Assembly: GCA_049276455.1 (NCBI GenBank)
Contig: JBASWL010000078.1
Coordinates: 1-40,578, forward strand
From: Georgfuchsia sp049276455
GTDB lineage: Bacteria; Pseudomonadota; Gammaproteobacteria; Burkholderiales; Rhodocyclaceae
Length of the DNA stretch: 40,578 nt
Reading direction: 5' to 3'
Under the pieces are notes generated by a model. It made no database searches. It was not told the origin of the DNA and worked only from the letters and a program-made list of their open reading frames with translations. Positions within the stretch are counted from its first letter, which is position 1. Each line of letters starts with the position of its first letter. Made by a program: the position numbers and the translations under genes. Of this stretch, positions 16,522-25,104 are shown piece by piece.

Positions 16522-17010
16522 ATGCTACAAACTGGACAACCAGCACCAGTATTTACCCTGCCCGATGCGGACATGGAAATGTTTTCACTGGAAAGCTTGC
16601 GCGGACGCCGGCATGCTGTGCTTTTTTTCTATCCGAAAGATGGCACGCCGTATTGCACAATGGAAGCAGCAGATTTCAGCGACCATGAAGAAGAATTCGA
16701 ACGTAAGGACTGTGTTATTTGCGGCGTATCGCGCGATGATTGCTTGCGCCATGCCGATTTTAGGGATGAGAACGGCTTGTCCATCCGCCTGCTTTCTGAT
16801 GAGGACGGAGCGGTAAGCAAAAAATACGGTGTGGCGCAGATGAAGGAGAAGGATGGGCATCGCAAGCTGTGCGTGGTGCGTTCCACTTTCATTATCGACA
16901 AGTCGGGAATCATCCGTCATGCTTTTTACGATATAAATCCGAAAGGCCATGCCGCAGAAATTTTCCGGCTGGTCAGTGAATTGAATGGCAAGGAGAAGTT
17001 TTTGTGTTGA
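16522..17010 (+). CDS. bcp: Thioredoxin-dependent peroxiredoxin, BCP/PrxQ type
   Basis: A 162-residue cytoplasmic peroxidase of the BCP/PrxQ family that reduces hydrogen peroxide and organic hydroperoxides. The peroxidatic site is FFYPKDGTPYCTMEAADFS with C45; most relatives read TPGCT. The resolving cysteine often found five residues later is absent (A50), so the enzyme is either 1-Cys or uses another cysteine such as C64, C67 or C74. GVSRDD and the FIIDKSGIIRHAF strand are typical. A good ribosome site, GAGGAGA, precedes ATG 16522. The last codons overlap the start of slyD, indicating translational coupling. Confidence 0.9.
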   Translation: MLQTGQPAPVFTLPDADMEMFSLESLRGRRHAVLFFYPKDGTPYCTMEAADFSDHEEEFERKDCVICGVSRDDCLRHADFRDENGLSIRLLSDEDGAVSKKYGVAQMKEKDGHRKLCVVRSTFIIDKSGIIRHAFYDINPKGHAAEIFRLVSELNGKEKFLC

Positions 17011-17501
17011 TTGCAAAGAATATGGTTGTCACACTGACCTATCAGGTAACCGACAGCGACGGTAACCTGGTAGATGATGGTAGCGCACCGCTGGTTTATC
17101 TGCATGGTGGTTATGACGGGATTTTCCCGCGCATCGAAGAACTGCTGCATGGCAAGGATATCGGTGACAAACTCGATATCAAGCTGCAGCCTGATGACGC
17201 CTTCGGCGAGTACGATGCCCAGATGGTTCATATCGAACCGCGCGATCTCTTTCCCGATTTCATCGAGGTCGGCATGCAGTTCGAGCGTGCCACGGAGCAG
17301 GAGCAGGGAAGGGCGACGCAGGAAGAAGACATGGTGTACACCATTACCGATATTACCGATGACAAGGTCGTTATCGACGGCAATCATCCCCTGGCCGGAC
17401 AGACACTTGTGTTCACCTGTGAAATTAGCGACGTACGAGCCGCTACGGCAGAAGAGGTTTCGCATGGCCATATTCACGAACCAGGCGGCCATCATCACTA
17501 G
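17004..17501 (+). CDS. slyD: FKBP-type peptidyl-prolyl isomerase SlyD
   Basis: A 165-residue SlyD-type prolyl isomerase and chaperone. It has the split FKBP domain (VTLTYQVTDSDGNLVDD near the N-terminus, then DIGDKLDIKL) around an IF chaperone insert with DAFGEYDAQMV, and VVIDGNHPLAGQTLVF. It ends in a short histidine-rich tail (HGHIHEPGGHHH), able to bind nickel or other metals but much shorter than that of E. coli. The start is GTG 17004, matching the E. coli N-terminus; it overlaps the peroxiredoxin stop by seven bases and uses AAGGAGAAG inside the upstream gene. TTG 17007 is possible. Paired with a peroxiredoxin, it may take part in protein repair; this is inferred. Confidence 0.92.
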   Translation: MLIAKNMVVTLTYQVTDSDGNLVDDGSAPLVYLHGGYDGIFPRIEELLHGKDIGDKLDIKLQPDDAFGEYDAQMVHIEPRDLFPDFIEVGMQFERATEQEQGRATQEEDMVYTITDITDDKVVIDGNHPLAGQTLVFTCEISDVRAATAEEVSHGHIHEPGGHHH

Positions 17502-17526
17502 ATCCAGAGCAAAAAGCACAAGACAA

Positions 17527-17568
17527 AAGGTTCAAGAGTGATGCGTTCTCACTTGAGGCTTGTACCTT
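17527..17568. repeat. Palindromic spacer between slyD and glgP
   Basis: AAGGT...TCAAGAGTGA on the left pairs imperfectly with TCACTTGA...ACCTT on the right. It lies between two convergent genes and overlaps the glgP stop by two bases, so it could end both transcripts. Its AAGGT/CTTGAG words recur in the spacer after purA. Confidence 0.4.
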
Positions 17569-20071
17569 ATGCCACGCTATTTAGTTCCACCGGCGTCGGC
17601 GTTACACGCCAAATGTCGCGGCAGTATTCGGCAATGGTGCGGTCGGATGAAAACTTGCCCATGCGCGCGACATTGAGTATGGACATGCGCGTCCAGCGGG
17701 CTGTATCGCGATAGGCCGCGCTGACCTGATCCTGACACTCGATATAGGCGGCATAGTCGGCCAGCAGTAGATAGGGGTCGTGCTGGAGCAGATTATCGGT
17801 CAACGGCTGGAAAGTGCTGCGGTCGCCGTGGGAGAAAAGGCCGCTGCCAATCAGGTCGATGACACTCTTGAGTTCCGGATTGCCGGTGTAGATATCCCGT
17901 GGCCGGTAACTCGCCGCCAGTGTGCGTGATACCTCTTCGGCAGTAAGGCCGAAGAGGAAGAAATTCTCGGCGCCGACTTCCTCGCGAATCTCGACGTTGG
18001 CGCCATCGAGCGTGCCAATGGTGAGCGCGCCATTCATAGCGAACTTCATGTTGCCGGTACCTGATGCCTCCTTGCCCGCCGTCGAAATCTGTTGCGACAG
18101 GTCGGCGGCTGGATAGACCCCGTGCCCCTGTTTGACGTTGAAATTGGGCAGAAATACCACTTTCAACCGACCGGCAACATCTGGATCGCGATTGAGCACG
18201 TCGCCGACAGCGTTGATCAGCCTGATCATCAGTTTCGCCATCACGTAACCAGGCGCAGCTTTGCCACCGAAGATAAAGGTGCGAGGTGTCACCTCCAGTG
18301 CAGGATTCAATTTGATGCGGTTGTAAAGCGTGACGATATGCAGTACGTTGAGATGCTGGCGTTTGTATTCGTGAATGCGTTTGACCTGGACGTCGTAGAG
18401 GCTAGCAGGATTCACGGTCACGCCACAACGCTTGCCGATGCTTGTTGCAAGCCGCAGTTTGTTTTCTCGCTTGATCTGGCGCCAGCGTTCCTGGAACTCC
18501 GGATCGTCGGCATGGCTTTCAAGTGCGCGCAGATTTGACAGGTCGTATTCCCAATCGGAGCCAATGGTGGCATTGAGAAGACCGGCCAAGCCGGGGTTGC
18601 TGAGCATTATGAAGCGGCGTGGCGTGACACCATTGGTCTTGTTCTGGAACTTGTCCGGCCAGAATTCATAGAAATCACGCAGCACGGTTTCCTTGAGCAG
18701 GCGGCTGTGCAACTCCGCGACACCGTTGATGGCAAAACTGCCGATGCAGGCAAGATGTGCCATGCGTACGTAACGAGGGCCACTCTCGTCGATGATCGAC
18801 AGGCGCTCGATGCGCCCGCTGTCGAAGGGATAACGCAGGCGCACTTCATCGAGAAAGCGTGCATTAATCTCGTAGATGATTTCCAGATGACGGGGCAGCA
18901 GGCTTTTGAAGAGCGCAATTGGCCACTTTTCCAGTGCCTCGGGCAATAGGGTGTGATTGGTATAGGCGAAGGTGCTTCGTGTGATGTTCCATGCCACGTT
19001 CCATTCCATATGGTTGTCATCCACCAGGAGGCGCATTAGTTCTGCTACAGCGATGGCCGGATGGGTGTCGTTCAACTGGACGCTGAATTTTTCATGGAAG
19101 GTTTCTAGCGGGCGGTGGGTGCTGCGATGGATGCGCAGCATGTCCTGCAGCGAGCAGGTGACGAAGAAATATTGCTGCAGCAGGCGCAGGCGCTTGCCAG
19201 TCTCTGGTTCGTCATTGGGGTAGAGCACTTTGCTGATGGTTTCCGAACGCACCTCGCGCATCACGGCACCGGAGTAGTCGCCCTGGTTGAAGGCATGGAA
19301 GTCGAAGCCCTCGGGGGCCTCGGCGCTCCACAAACGCAGGAGGTTAACGGTGTTTACGTTGTAGCCAAGGATCGGCGTGTCGATTGCCACGCCGCGAAAG
19401 GTCTCGCCGGGCAACCAGCGCGTGCGCTTTCGTCCCAGCTCGTCTGTGAATTGTTCAGTGTGGCCGCTGATCTTGATGTCATAGGTGATGTTGGGGCGCC
19501 TCACCTCCCACGGACTACCGAAGTGCAGCCAGTTATCTGTCGTTTCAAGTTGGCGGCCATCCTTGATAACTTGATTGAAAATACCAAATTCATAGCGAAT
19601 GCCATAGCTGGTGGCAGGAATCTGCAAGGTCGCCAGCGAATCCATGAAGCAAGCAGCCAGACGACCGAGACCGCCGTTGCCTAACCCCGGCTCTTCTTCA
19701 TGCTCGATCAGTTCGTCGAGATCAATGCCGAGTCTGGACATTGCGCGGCGAGTGTTGTCCGCGATGCCGAGGTTGAGCAGGTTGTTGCCCAGATAGGGGC
19801 CCGGTAAATATTCGGCAGACAGGTAGCAAACAGTGCGTGGGTTGACCCGTTGATAGGTTTGGCTGGTACTAACCCAACGGTGCAACAAGCGGTCTCGTAC
19901 CGAGTAGGCCAACGCCTTGTATTTGTCATTTAACGCAGCAACTTCAAGGAATCGACCCTGTACGTAGAAAAGGTTGTCTAGAAATGCAAGTCGGATGGAC
20001 TCATCGGACAATCCGGTGCGGATGCTTACATTGCCGAGATCAAGTTTTTTTGTGCGGGCTGTCTTGGTCAT
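17567..20071 (-). CDS. glgP: Glycogen/maltodextrin phosphorylase
   Basis: An 834-residue alpha-glucan phosphorylase of the GT35 family, releasing glucose-1-phosphate from glycogen or maltodextrin. Family blocks seen: CYLSAEYLPGPYLGNNL near the N-terminus, EEPGLGNGGLGRLAACF, QLNDTHPAIAVAELMR, RIHEYKRQHLN, and the pyridoxal-phosphate site EASGTGNMKFAMNGALTIGT with K676. Length is normal for the family. It lies 60 bases downstream of mutS on the same strand. No other glycogen genes (glgA, glgB, glgC, glgX) are in the window. The start ATG 20071 has AAGAGA upstream. Confidence 0.95.
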   Translation of the reverse strand: MTKTARTKKLDLGNVSIRTGLSDESIRLAFLDNLFYVQGRFLEVAALNDKYKALAYSVRDRLLHRWVSTSQTYQRVNPRTVCYLSAEYLPGPYLGNNLLNLGIADNTRRAMSRLGIDLDELIEHEEEPGLGNGGLGRLAACFMDSLATLQIPATSYGIRYEFGIFNQVIKDGRQLETTDNWLHFGSPWEVRRPNITYDIKISGHTEQFTDELGRKRTRWLPGETFRGVAIDTPILGYNVNTVNLLRLWSAEAPEGFDFHAFNQGDYSGAVMREVRSETISKVLYPNDEPETGKRLRLLQQYFFVTCSLQDMLRIHRSTHRPLETFHEKFSVQLNDTHPAIAVAELMRLLVDDNHMEWNVAWNITRSTFAYTNHTLLPEALEKWPIALFKSLLPRHLEIIYEINARFLDEVRLRYPFDSGRIERLSIIDESGPRYVRMAHLACIGSFAINGVAELHSRLLKETVLRDFYEFWPDKFQNKTNGVTPRRFIMLSNPGLAGLLNATIGSDWEYDLSNLRALESHADDPEFQERWRQIKRENKLRLATSIGKRCGVTVNPASLYDVQVKRIHEYKRQHLNVLHIVTLYNRIKLNPALEVTPRTFIFGGKAAPGYVMAKLMIRLINAVGDVLNRDPDVAGRLKVVFLPNFNVKQGHGVYPAADLSQQISTAGKEASGTGNMKFAMNGALTIGTLDGANVEIREEVGAENFFLFGLTAEEVSRTLAASYRPRDIYTGNPELKSVIDLIGSGLFSHGDRSTFQPLTDNLLQHDPYLLLADYAAYIECQDQVSAAYRDTARWTRMSILNVARMGKFSSDRTIAEYCRDIWRVTPTPVELNSVA

Positions 20072-20131
20072 ACTGTTATCTCTTGGGCATTGCCGATTAT
20101 TATCAGGATAAATGCATTATGACGTGGATAA

Positions 20132-22723
20132 TCAGTCGAGCAAGCGCTTGATGTCATAAAGCCGTTGCAACGCATCGCGTGGCGACAGATTGTCGGGATC
20201 GGTCTCGTCCAGGGCAGCAATCACCGGATGCGGTTGCGGCGCCACCTCGGGCGGTGGCGCGAAAAAATCGGATTGCTGTGTCGCGGCTATTTGCGAGTTT
20301 TCGAGTTTTGCCAGTTGTTTGCGCGCATCGCGCAATACGGCAGCGGGAATGCCGGCCAGAGCGGCAACATGTATACCGTAACTCTGCGAGGCCGGGCCTT
20401 CTTCCACAGCATGCATGAAAACGATGCGCTTGCCGTGCTCGATTGCATCAAGATGGACATTGGCGCATTCCGGATATTCCCGCGCCAAGCGGGTCAGTTC
20501 GAAATAATGTGTGGAGAACAGGGTCAGGGCGCGATTCTTTTCGATAAGGTGGCGCGCGATCGCATAGGCCAGCGCGAGGCCGTCAAAGGTGGAAGTGCCG
20601 CGTCCGATCTCATCCATCAAGACCAGACTGTTGCCCGTTGCGCCATTAAGTATTGCGGCGGCTTCGGTCATTTCGACCATGAAGGTTGAGCGTCCCGAAG
20701 CCAGATCGTCGGCGGCGCCGATGCGTGTGTAAATTGCATCAATAGAGCCAAGTGTGCATTCCTGTGCCGGAACGAAACTGCCGCAGTGGGCAAGCAGAAC
20801 GATCAGCGCTACCTGACGCATATAGGTCGACTTGCCGCCCATGTTGGGGCCGGTGATCAACAGGGTGCGGCGGGCCAAACTCAGGCGGGTATCGTTGGGG
20901 ATGAAACTGTCTACCTGTTGCTCAACCACCGCGTGGCGGCCTGCAATGATCTCGATTCCGTAGTCATTACGAAATGTCGGAGCGCGGAAATCGTGGCGGA
21001 TTGCCGCATCGGCGAAAGCGCAGAGACCGTCGAGCAGGGCGATGGCACGCGCAATGCGTTGCAATTGTGGAATCCACCTCGCCAGTAATTCCAGTACAGC
21101 ATCGTAGAGCTGCTTTTCCAGCGCCAAGGCGCGTTCGTTAGCCGACAGTGCCTTGTCTTCAAACGCCTTCAATTCGGGCGTGATATAGCGTTCGGCATTC
21201 TTCAGCGTCTGACGGCGACGATAATCGTCGGGAATGCGGCCGACGTTGGCATGAGTGACTTCAATGTAGAAACCATGCACCCTGTTGAACTCAACGCGCA
21301 GGGTGGTGATCCCGGTGCGTTCGCGTTCTCTTGCCTCGAGTGCAAGCAGGAATTCACCGCAATTGGCCTGAATGCCGCGCAGTTCGTCTAGATCTGCGGA
21401 GTAGCCAGTGGCAATGACGCCGCCTTCGCGCAGTACTACGGAAGGCTCGGGCTGTATCGCGGCGGACAGCAGACCAAGACATTCCAGCGGGGTATCAAGA
21501 TCGCGGTGCAAGTCTGCCAGCAAGGTGGAGTCAAGCGAACCGAGCGGCATTTGCAGCGCAGTAAGGCTGGAGAGACTGTTGCGCAGTGAGGAAAGGTCAC
21601 GAGGCCGTGCACTTTTCAGCGCGATGCGGGCGGTAATGCGCTCTATGTCTGCGATGCCTTTGATTCCGGCGTGCAATGCAGACAAGGGGCGCTTCCCTTC
21701 AGCACCGATGATCTGTGTAACTCCTACATGACGCGCAGCCGCCGTCTTGCGATCGGAAAGCGGGTGATGCAGGCATTGGCGCAGCCAGCGTGAGCCCATG
21801 CTGGTGGCACAGGTGTCAAGCAGGGAGAGCAGGGTTGGCGAAGCTTTGCCGCTGAGGGTTTCGCTGATTTCCAGATTGCGCCGCGTCGCCGGATCGAGGC
21901 GCAGATACTCTCCCTCATGTTCAACAGTGAGGCCAGTGACATGGGCAAGGGTTTTCAGCTGAGTGGCGCGTGCGTATTCGAGCAAGGCTCCCGCAGCTCC
22001 CAGGGCGGGCGTTGGGCGGTCAATGCCGAAACCGGCCAGATCGCATGTGCCGAAATGTTGCGTCAGTGCGCGTTGTGCTGATTCAGTGTCGAAGTGCCAA
22101 TCAGGCAGGCGACGAACTGCGGTGGCATTAATTTCCAATGCGACGCTGTCCCTGTCGTCCGGCAGAAGTATCTCGGCGGGGCTCAAGCGTTGCAGATGCG
22201 CCGCCAGCGAATTGAAGTCGGTATCGAGCAGGCACAGGTCACCATTTGCGAGATTGAGCCAGGCCAGACCGGCCTGCTGTTTGTCGATATCGTTACCAAA
22301 ATTCAGCGCCAGCAGCAGGCTGTCGCACTTGTCGTCGAGCAGGGCAGCATCGGTAAGCGTGCCCGGCGTAACGATGCGAGTCACAGCGCGCTCTACTGGC
22401 CCCTTGCTCGTGGCGGGATCGCCGATTTGCTCGCAAATAGCAACTGATTCGCCCAGCTTGATCAACTTGGCGAGATATTGTTCGGCGGCATGGTAGGGCA
22501 CACCTGCCATCGGGATCGGTTTGCCAGCGGATTGCCCGCGCGAAGTTAGCGTGATGCCAAGCAGACGGGCAGCCTTGGCGGCGTCATCGAAAAACAGCTC
22601 GTAGAAATCTCCCATCCGATAAAACAGCAGAGTGCCAGGATGCTGCGCCTTGAGGCGCAGGTACTGCAGCATCATCGGGGTATGCCCTAACGTTTTATTT
22701 TCAGAATTGTTTTTGTCTACCAT
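20132..22723 (-). CDS. mutS: DNA mismatch repair protein MutS
   Basis: An 863-residue MutS that recognises base mismatches and small loops and starts mismatch repair with MutL. The mismatch-wedge motif FYRMGDFYELFF places F40 and E42 as the Phe-x-Glu pair. The ATPase has Walker A GPNMGGKST, MRQVALIVLLAH, signature region ASGRSTFMVEM, Walker B LVLMDEIGRGTSTFDG and THYFELT. A C-terminal tail ends RDALQRLYDIKRLLD, typical of the tetramer-forming end. Length is normal and nothing is missing. The gene is preceded by an AraC remnant and followed by glgP. Confidence 0.97.
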   Translation of the reverse strand: MVDKNNSENKTLGHTPMMLQYLRLKAQHPGTLLFYRMGDFYELFFDDAAKAARLLGITLTSRGQSAGKPIPMAGVPYHAAEQYLAKLIKLGESVAICEQIGDPATSKGPVERAVTRIVTPGTLTDAALLDDKCDSLLLALNFGNDIDKQQAGLAWLNLANGDLCLLDTDFNSLAAHLQRLSPAEILLPDDRDSVALEINATAVRRLPDWHFDTESAQRALTQHFGTCDLAGFGIDRPTPALGAAGALLEYARATQLKTLAHVTGLTVEHEGEYLRLDPATRRNLEISETLSGKASPTLLSLLDTCATSMGSRWLRQCLHHPLSDRKTAAARHVGVTQIIGAEGKRPLSALHAGIKGIADIERITARIALKSARPRDLSSLRNSLSSLTALQMPLGSLDSTLLADLHRDLDTPLECLGLLSAAIQPEPSVVLREGGVIATGYSADLDELRGIQANCGEFLLALEARERERTGITTLRVEFNRVHGFYIEVTHANVGRIPDDYRRRQTLKNAERYITPELKAFEDKALSANERALALEKQLYDAVLELLARWIPQLQRIARAIALLDGLCAFADAAIRHDFRAPTFRNDYGIEIIAGRHAVVEQQVDSFIPNDTRLSLARRTLLITGPNMGGKSTYMRQVALIVLLAHCGSFVPAQECTLGSIDAIYTRIGAADDLASGRSTFMVEMTEAAAILNGATGNSLVLMDEIGRGTSTFDGLALAYAIARHLIEKNRALTLFSTHYFELTRLAREYPECANVHLDAIEHGKRIVFMHAVEEGPASQSYGIHVAALAGIPAAVLRDARKQLAKLENSQIAATQQSDFFAPPPEVAPQPHPVIAALDETDPDNLSPRDALQRLYDIKRLLD

Positions 22724-22994
22724 TTATTGCCTGTCTAAAGCCAGGACCATCCACGATGTAACTTCCTTGTCGCATAGGTATCGGGCAGTCATTGCTGTTG
22801 ATGTATGGCGGCCGAGTTGTGCAGTCGGGATGTTGCCTTGCAATTTTACGGCCGTTCCTGCCATTGCTCGCAGGCTGGCATCACCAATTCCGGTTGCTAT
22901 CCCATTGGTCGCACATAATGATAGTCGGAAGCATTGCTTTGACGGTTGTGCATGAGGTGCGTGAACATTATTTGACAACCTTTTTTCGATACTC
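22724..22994. other. Gene-free stretch upstream of mutS
   Basis: Together with the AraC remnant this makes 556 bp between mutS and ubiG. Short open frames exist on both strands, but none has a recognisable domain, plausible start or codon pattern. The mutS promoter should lie here; I do not see a convincing -35/-10 pair. Confidence 0.4.
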
Positions 22995-23279
22995 TCAAGG
23001 CCTCTGATTTGTCCAGATTTTAAAGGCACGGCAGAAGACACTGGGAGATGCATATCCCAGCATATAACTTATTTCCTTTTGGCTTGATTGTCTGTAATCG
23101 AGATATTGGCGGGCAATATACAAGTTGAAATTTTCTTTCAATTGACCGCAGTTACGACCATTTCCTTGCAACTGCTTATGAAGGGTTCTGCGTAATATCC
23201 CAACTGTCTGGATAGCGTAATTTATGAACGAGGTGCCGGAGATTTGTTGTGCCAATAGTATTGGCACCTTGGCAGACAT
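22995..23279 (-). pseudogene. Remnant of an AraC-family regulator (DNA-binding domain)
   Basis: A 94-codon frame whose residues from about 25 on match the C-terminal double helix-turn-helix of AraC/XylS regulators: ILRRTLHKQLQGNGRNCGQL, then LYIARQYLDYRQSSQKEISY and MLGYASPSVFCRAFKIWTNQ. The two signature helices are recognisable, and the recognition region GYxSPSxFxRAFKxWT is well kept. The N-terminal sensor domain (about 200 residues) is absent, because the frame begins directly against the ubiG stop. The usual few residues after the last helix are also cut. It is read here as a decayed gene fragment; a very small stand-alone binding protein is less likely. Confidence 0.7.
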
Positions 23280-23978
23280 TTAGTAACTGCGTTGTGTACG
23301 CATCAGGTAATTTACGTCGGTGCCGAGCCCGAGTGAATATTGCTTGCTGAACGGGTTGTAGTTCATACCAATGATTTCCTCGTTCTGCAGATTTGCTTCA
23401 CGTGCGTAGCGGGCAAGTTCGGCAGGGCGGATGAATCGCGAGTAATCGTGCGTTCCTTTGGGTAGGAGATTGAGTACGTATTCGGCGCCAATCACTGCAA
23501 ACAGATACGACTTCGGATTACGATTGATCGTGGAAAAGAACACTGTGCCGCCCGGCTTCACCAGTGTGGCGCACGCACGCACGGTACTTGCGGGATCAGG
23601 GACGTGTTCAAGCATTTCCATGCAGGTGACCACATCAAAGCTGGCCGGTGCTTCGAGCGCTAGATCCTCTGCAGCAACCGCACGGTAGTCCACCTTTTGC
23701 CCCGATTCGTAAAGATGCAGGCGTGCGACGCCAAGCGGCTTCTCCGAGAGGTCAATCCCGGTCACGATGGCGCCTCGACTGGCCATGGCTTCGGCAAGGA
23801 TGCCCCCGCCGCAGCCGACATCGAGGATGCACTTTCCTGATAAGCCGACGCAACGGTCAATCCAGTCAAGACGCAAGGGATTGATTTCATGCAGGGGGCG
23901 GAACTCCGAGTTCGGATCCCACCAGCGATGCGCCAGATCGCCAAACTTGGCCAGTTCCTGCGGGTCTACATTGCTCAT
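23280..23978 (-). CDS. ubiG: Ubiquinone biosynthesis O-methyltransferase
   Basis: A 232-residue SAM-dependent methyltransferase that carries out both O-methylation steps in ubiquinone synthesis. Motif I is ILDVGCGGGILAEAMA. The ubiG opening FGDLAHRWWDPNSEFRPLH and IDLSEKPLGVARLH follow the family, and CMEMLEHVPDP and GGTVFFSTINRNPKSY are the later conserved blocks. It is downstream of an ompA-like gene on the same strand with a strong terminator between them. In many betaproteobacteria the next gene is gph; here it is replaced by an AraC remnant. The start ATG 23978 fits the conserved N-terminus. Confidence 0.95.
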   Translation of the reverse strand: MSNVDPQELAKFGDLAHRWWDPNSEFRPLHEINPLRLDWIDRCVGLSGKCILDVGCGGGILAEAMASRGAIVTGIDLSEKPLGVARLHLYESGQKVDYRAVAAEDLALEAPASFDVVTCMEMLEHVPDPASTVRACATLVKPGGTVFFSTINRNPKSYLFAVIGAEYVLNLLPKGTHDYSRFIRPAELARYAREANLQNEEIIGMNYNPFSKQYSLGLGTDVNYLMRTQRSY

Positions 23979-24004
23979 GATTTGCGTTCGTCTGTTTTTA
24001 AGTC

Positions 24005-24031
24005 AAAAAAAAGCCCTGCATTGCAGGGCTT
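24005..24031 (-). terminator. Terminator after the ompA-like gene
   Basis: On the minus strand, a nine-bp stem (AAGCCCTGC / GCAGGGCTT, loop of three) is followed by a run of eight T. It separates the ompA-like gene from ubiG. Confidence 0.85.
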
Positions 24032-24050
24032 TGTTATACCTGAAAACTGC

Positions 24051-24785
24051 TTATTTGGTGCCGATCACCTCGATTACGACACGGCGATCCGGTTGCAGGC
24101 AATCGATGAGCTTCTTGGTCCGCTTCACGCTGGTGCCGCATTCATCGCCGGTTACGGGTTGTGCCTCGCCCTTGCCTTCAGTATAAATACGGTCGGCGGC
24201 AATGCCCTTGTTCACCAGATAATCCTTTACTGCTACAGCACGGCGCTCAGACAGGCTTTGGTTGTATTCGTCTGAACCGATGCGGTCGGCGTGACCGACG
24301 GCGATGATGGTCTCGATTTTGAGAGCTTCAGACTTGCTGGCCACTTCGTCAAGTTTGGCCTTGCCTTCGTCGCGCAGAACCGCCTTGTCGAAATCAAATA
24401 GAGCATCTGCGGCAATTGTCACTTTTTCAGCAGCTGGCTTGACAGCGGCAACCGGAGGTGCGACGACTGTCTTCGGCTCTTCAACGACCTTCTTGGGTGC
24501 GGGTTCGCACACTTCTTTAGGCATCAGATCCTTGTCGCATTCGCAACCCGCAGGAAACTCACCACCAACGACGGGGGTTTTTGCTGCCAATTCAACGCTC
24601 CAATAACCTGTGCGCCAGCATAATCCGGCGCCACTGCGAGCGATAACGCCACGAGCGTCTACGACATAAGGCAAAGGCTCCTGGCTCTTGAGGTCGAGGA
24701 CAACATCCTTTGTTTGAGCGGAAGCGGAAATGCCGATAGCCGACAGGGTAGCAATCAGCAGTGTTTTCATTGCAATGTTTTTCAT
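24051..24785 (-). CDS. OmpA-family outer-membrane protein
   Basis: A 244-residue secreted protein. A signal peptide covers about residues 1-23 (MKTLLIATLSAIGISASA, cleavage before QTKDV). A region with GLCWRTGYWSVELAA and a cysteine pair (CECDKDL) follows, then a Pro/Val/Lys-rich linker, and a C-terminal OmpA domain from about 125 to 240 (DALFDFDKAVLRDEG, VGHADRIGSDEYNQSLSERR, RIYTEGKGEAQP, DRRVVIEV). The domain binds peptidoglycan and ties the outer membrane to the wall. The N-terminal half is too short for a full eight-strand barrel, a form common in betaproteobacteria. It is divergent from gyrA. ATG 24785 has GAGG upstream; a second ATG five codons on is possible. Confidence 0.9.
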   Translation of the reverse strand: MKNIAMKTLLIATLSAIGISASAQTKDVVLDLKSQEPLPYVVDARGVIARSGAGLCWRTGYWSVELAAKTPVVGGEFPAGCECDKDLMPKEVCEPAPKKVVEEPKTVVAPPVAAVKPAAEKVTIAADALFDFDKAVLRDEGKAKLDEVASKSEALKIETIIAVGHADRIGSDEYNQSLSERRAVAVKDYLVNKGIAADRIYTEGKGEAQPVTGDECGTSVKRTKKLIDCLQPDRRVVIEVIGTK

Positions 24786-25104
24786 CAGGGGCCTCAGCTT
24801 TCGTGATCGTGGATAAGAGTGGACAGGGATTTCATCGCGGTACTTAAGCGGCTGATTATCCTAGTGCACTTATTGGGCATTCTGCCACAAAGCAATGATG
24901 CCGATCAAATTCGTCATATTCTGCTACGGCAATGTTGCACAGATGAGACGCTTTTCGCCAAGCTCGGCCGTGCAGAATGACCCGGGCAAAATGCCCAAAG
25001 ATCATTCCCTGCGGGGCAGTTTGCCAAGCCCTGCGTGGTAAAATTTCAAACTTATTAAAGGCTTCACTCACCGCAACCTCCGCGCTACGGTAAACCATAA
25101 CAAG
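24786..25104. other. Divergent ompA/gyrA promoter region
   Basis: 319 bp with no gene. A small GGGCA-AAA-TGCCC hairpin lies near 24974-24986. TAAAAT at 25039-25044 is a possible gyrA -10 box, but TTGCCA at 25021 is only 12 bp from it. GATAAT on the minus strand could serve the ompA-like gene. No site is strong. Confidence 0.35.
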
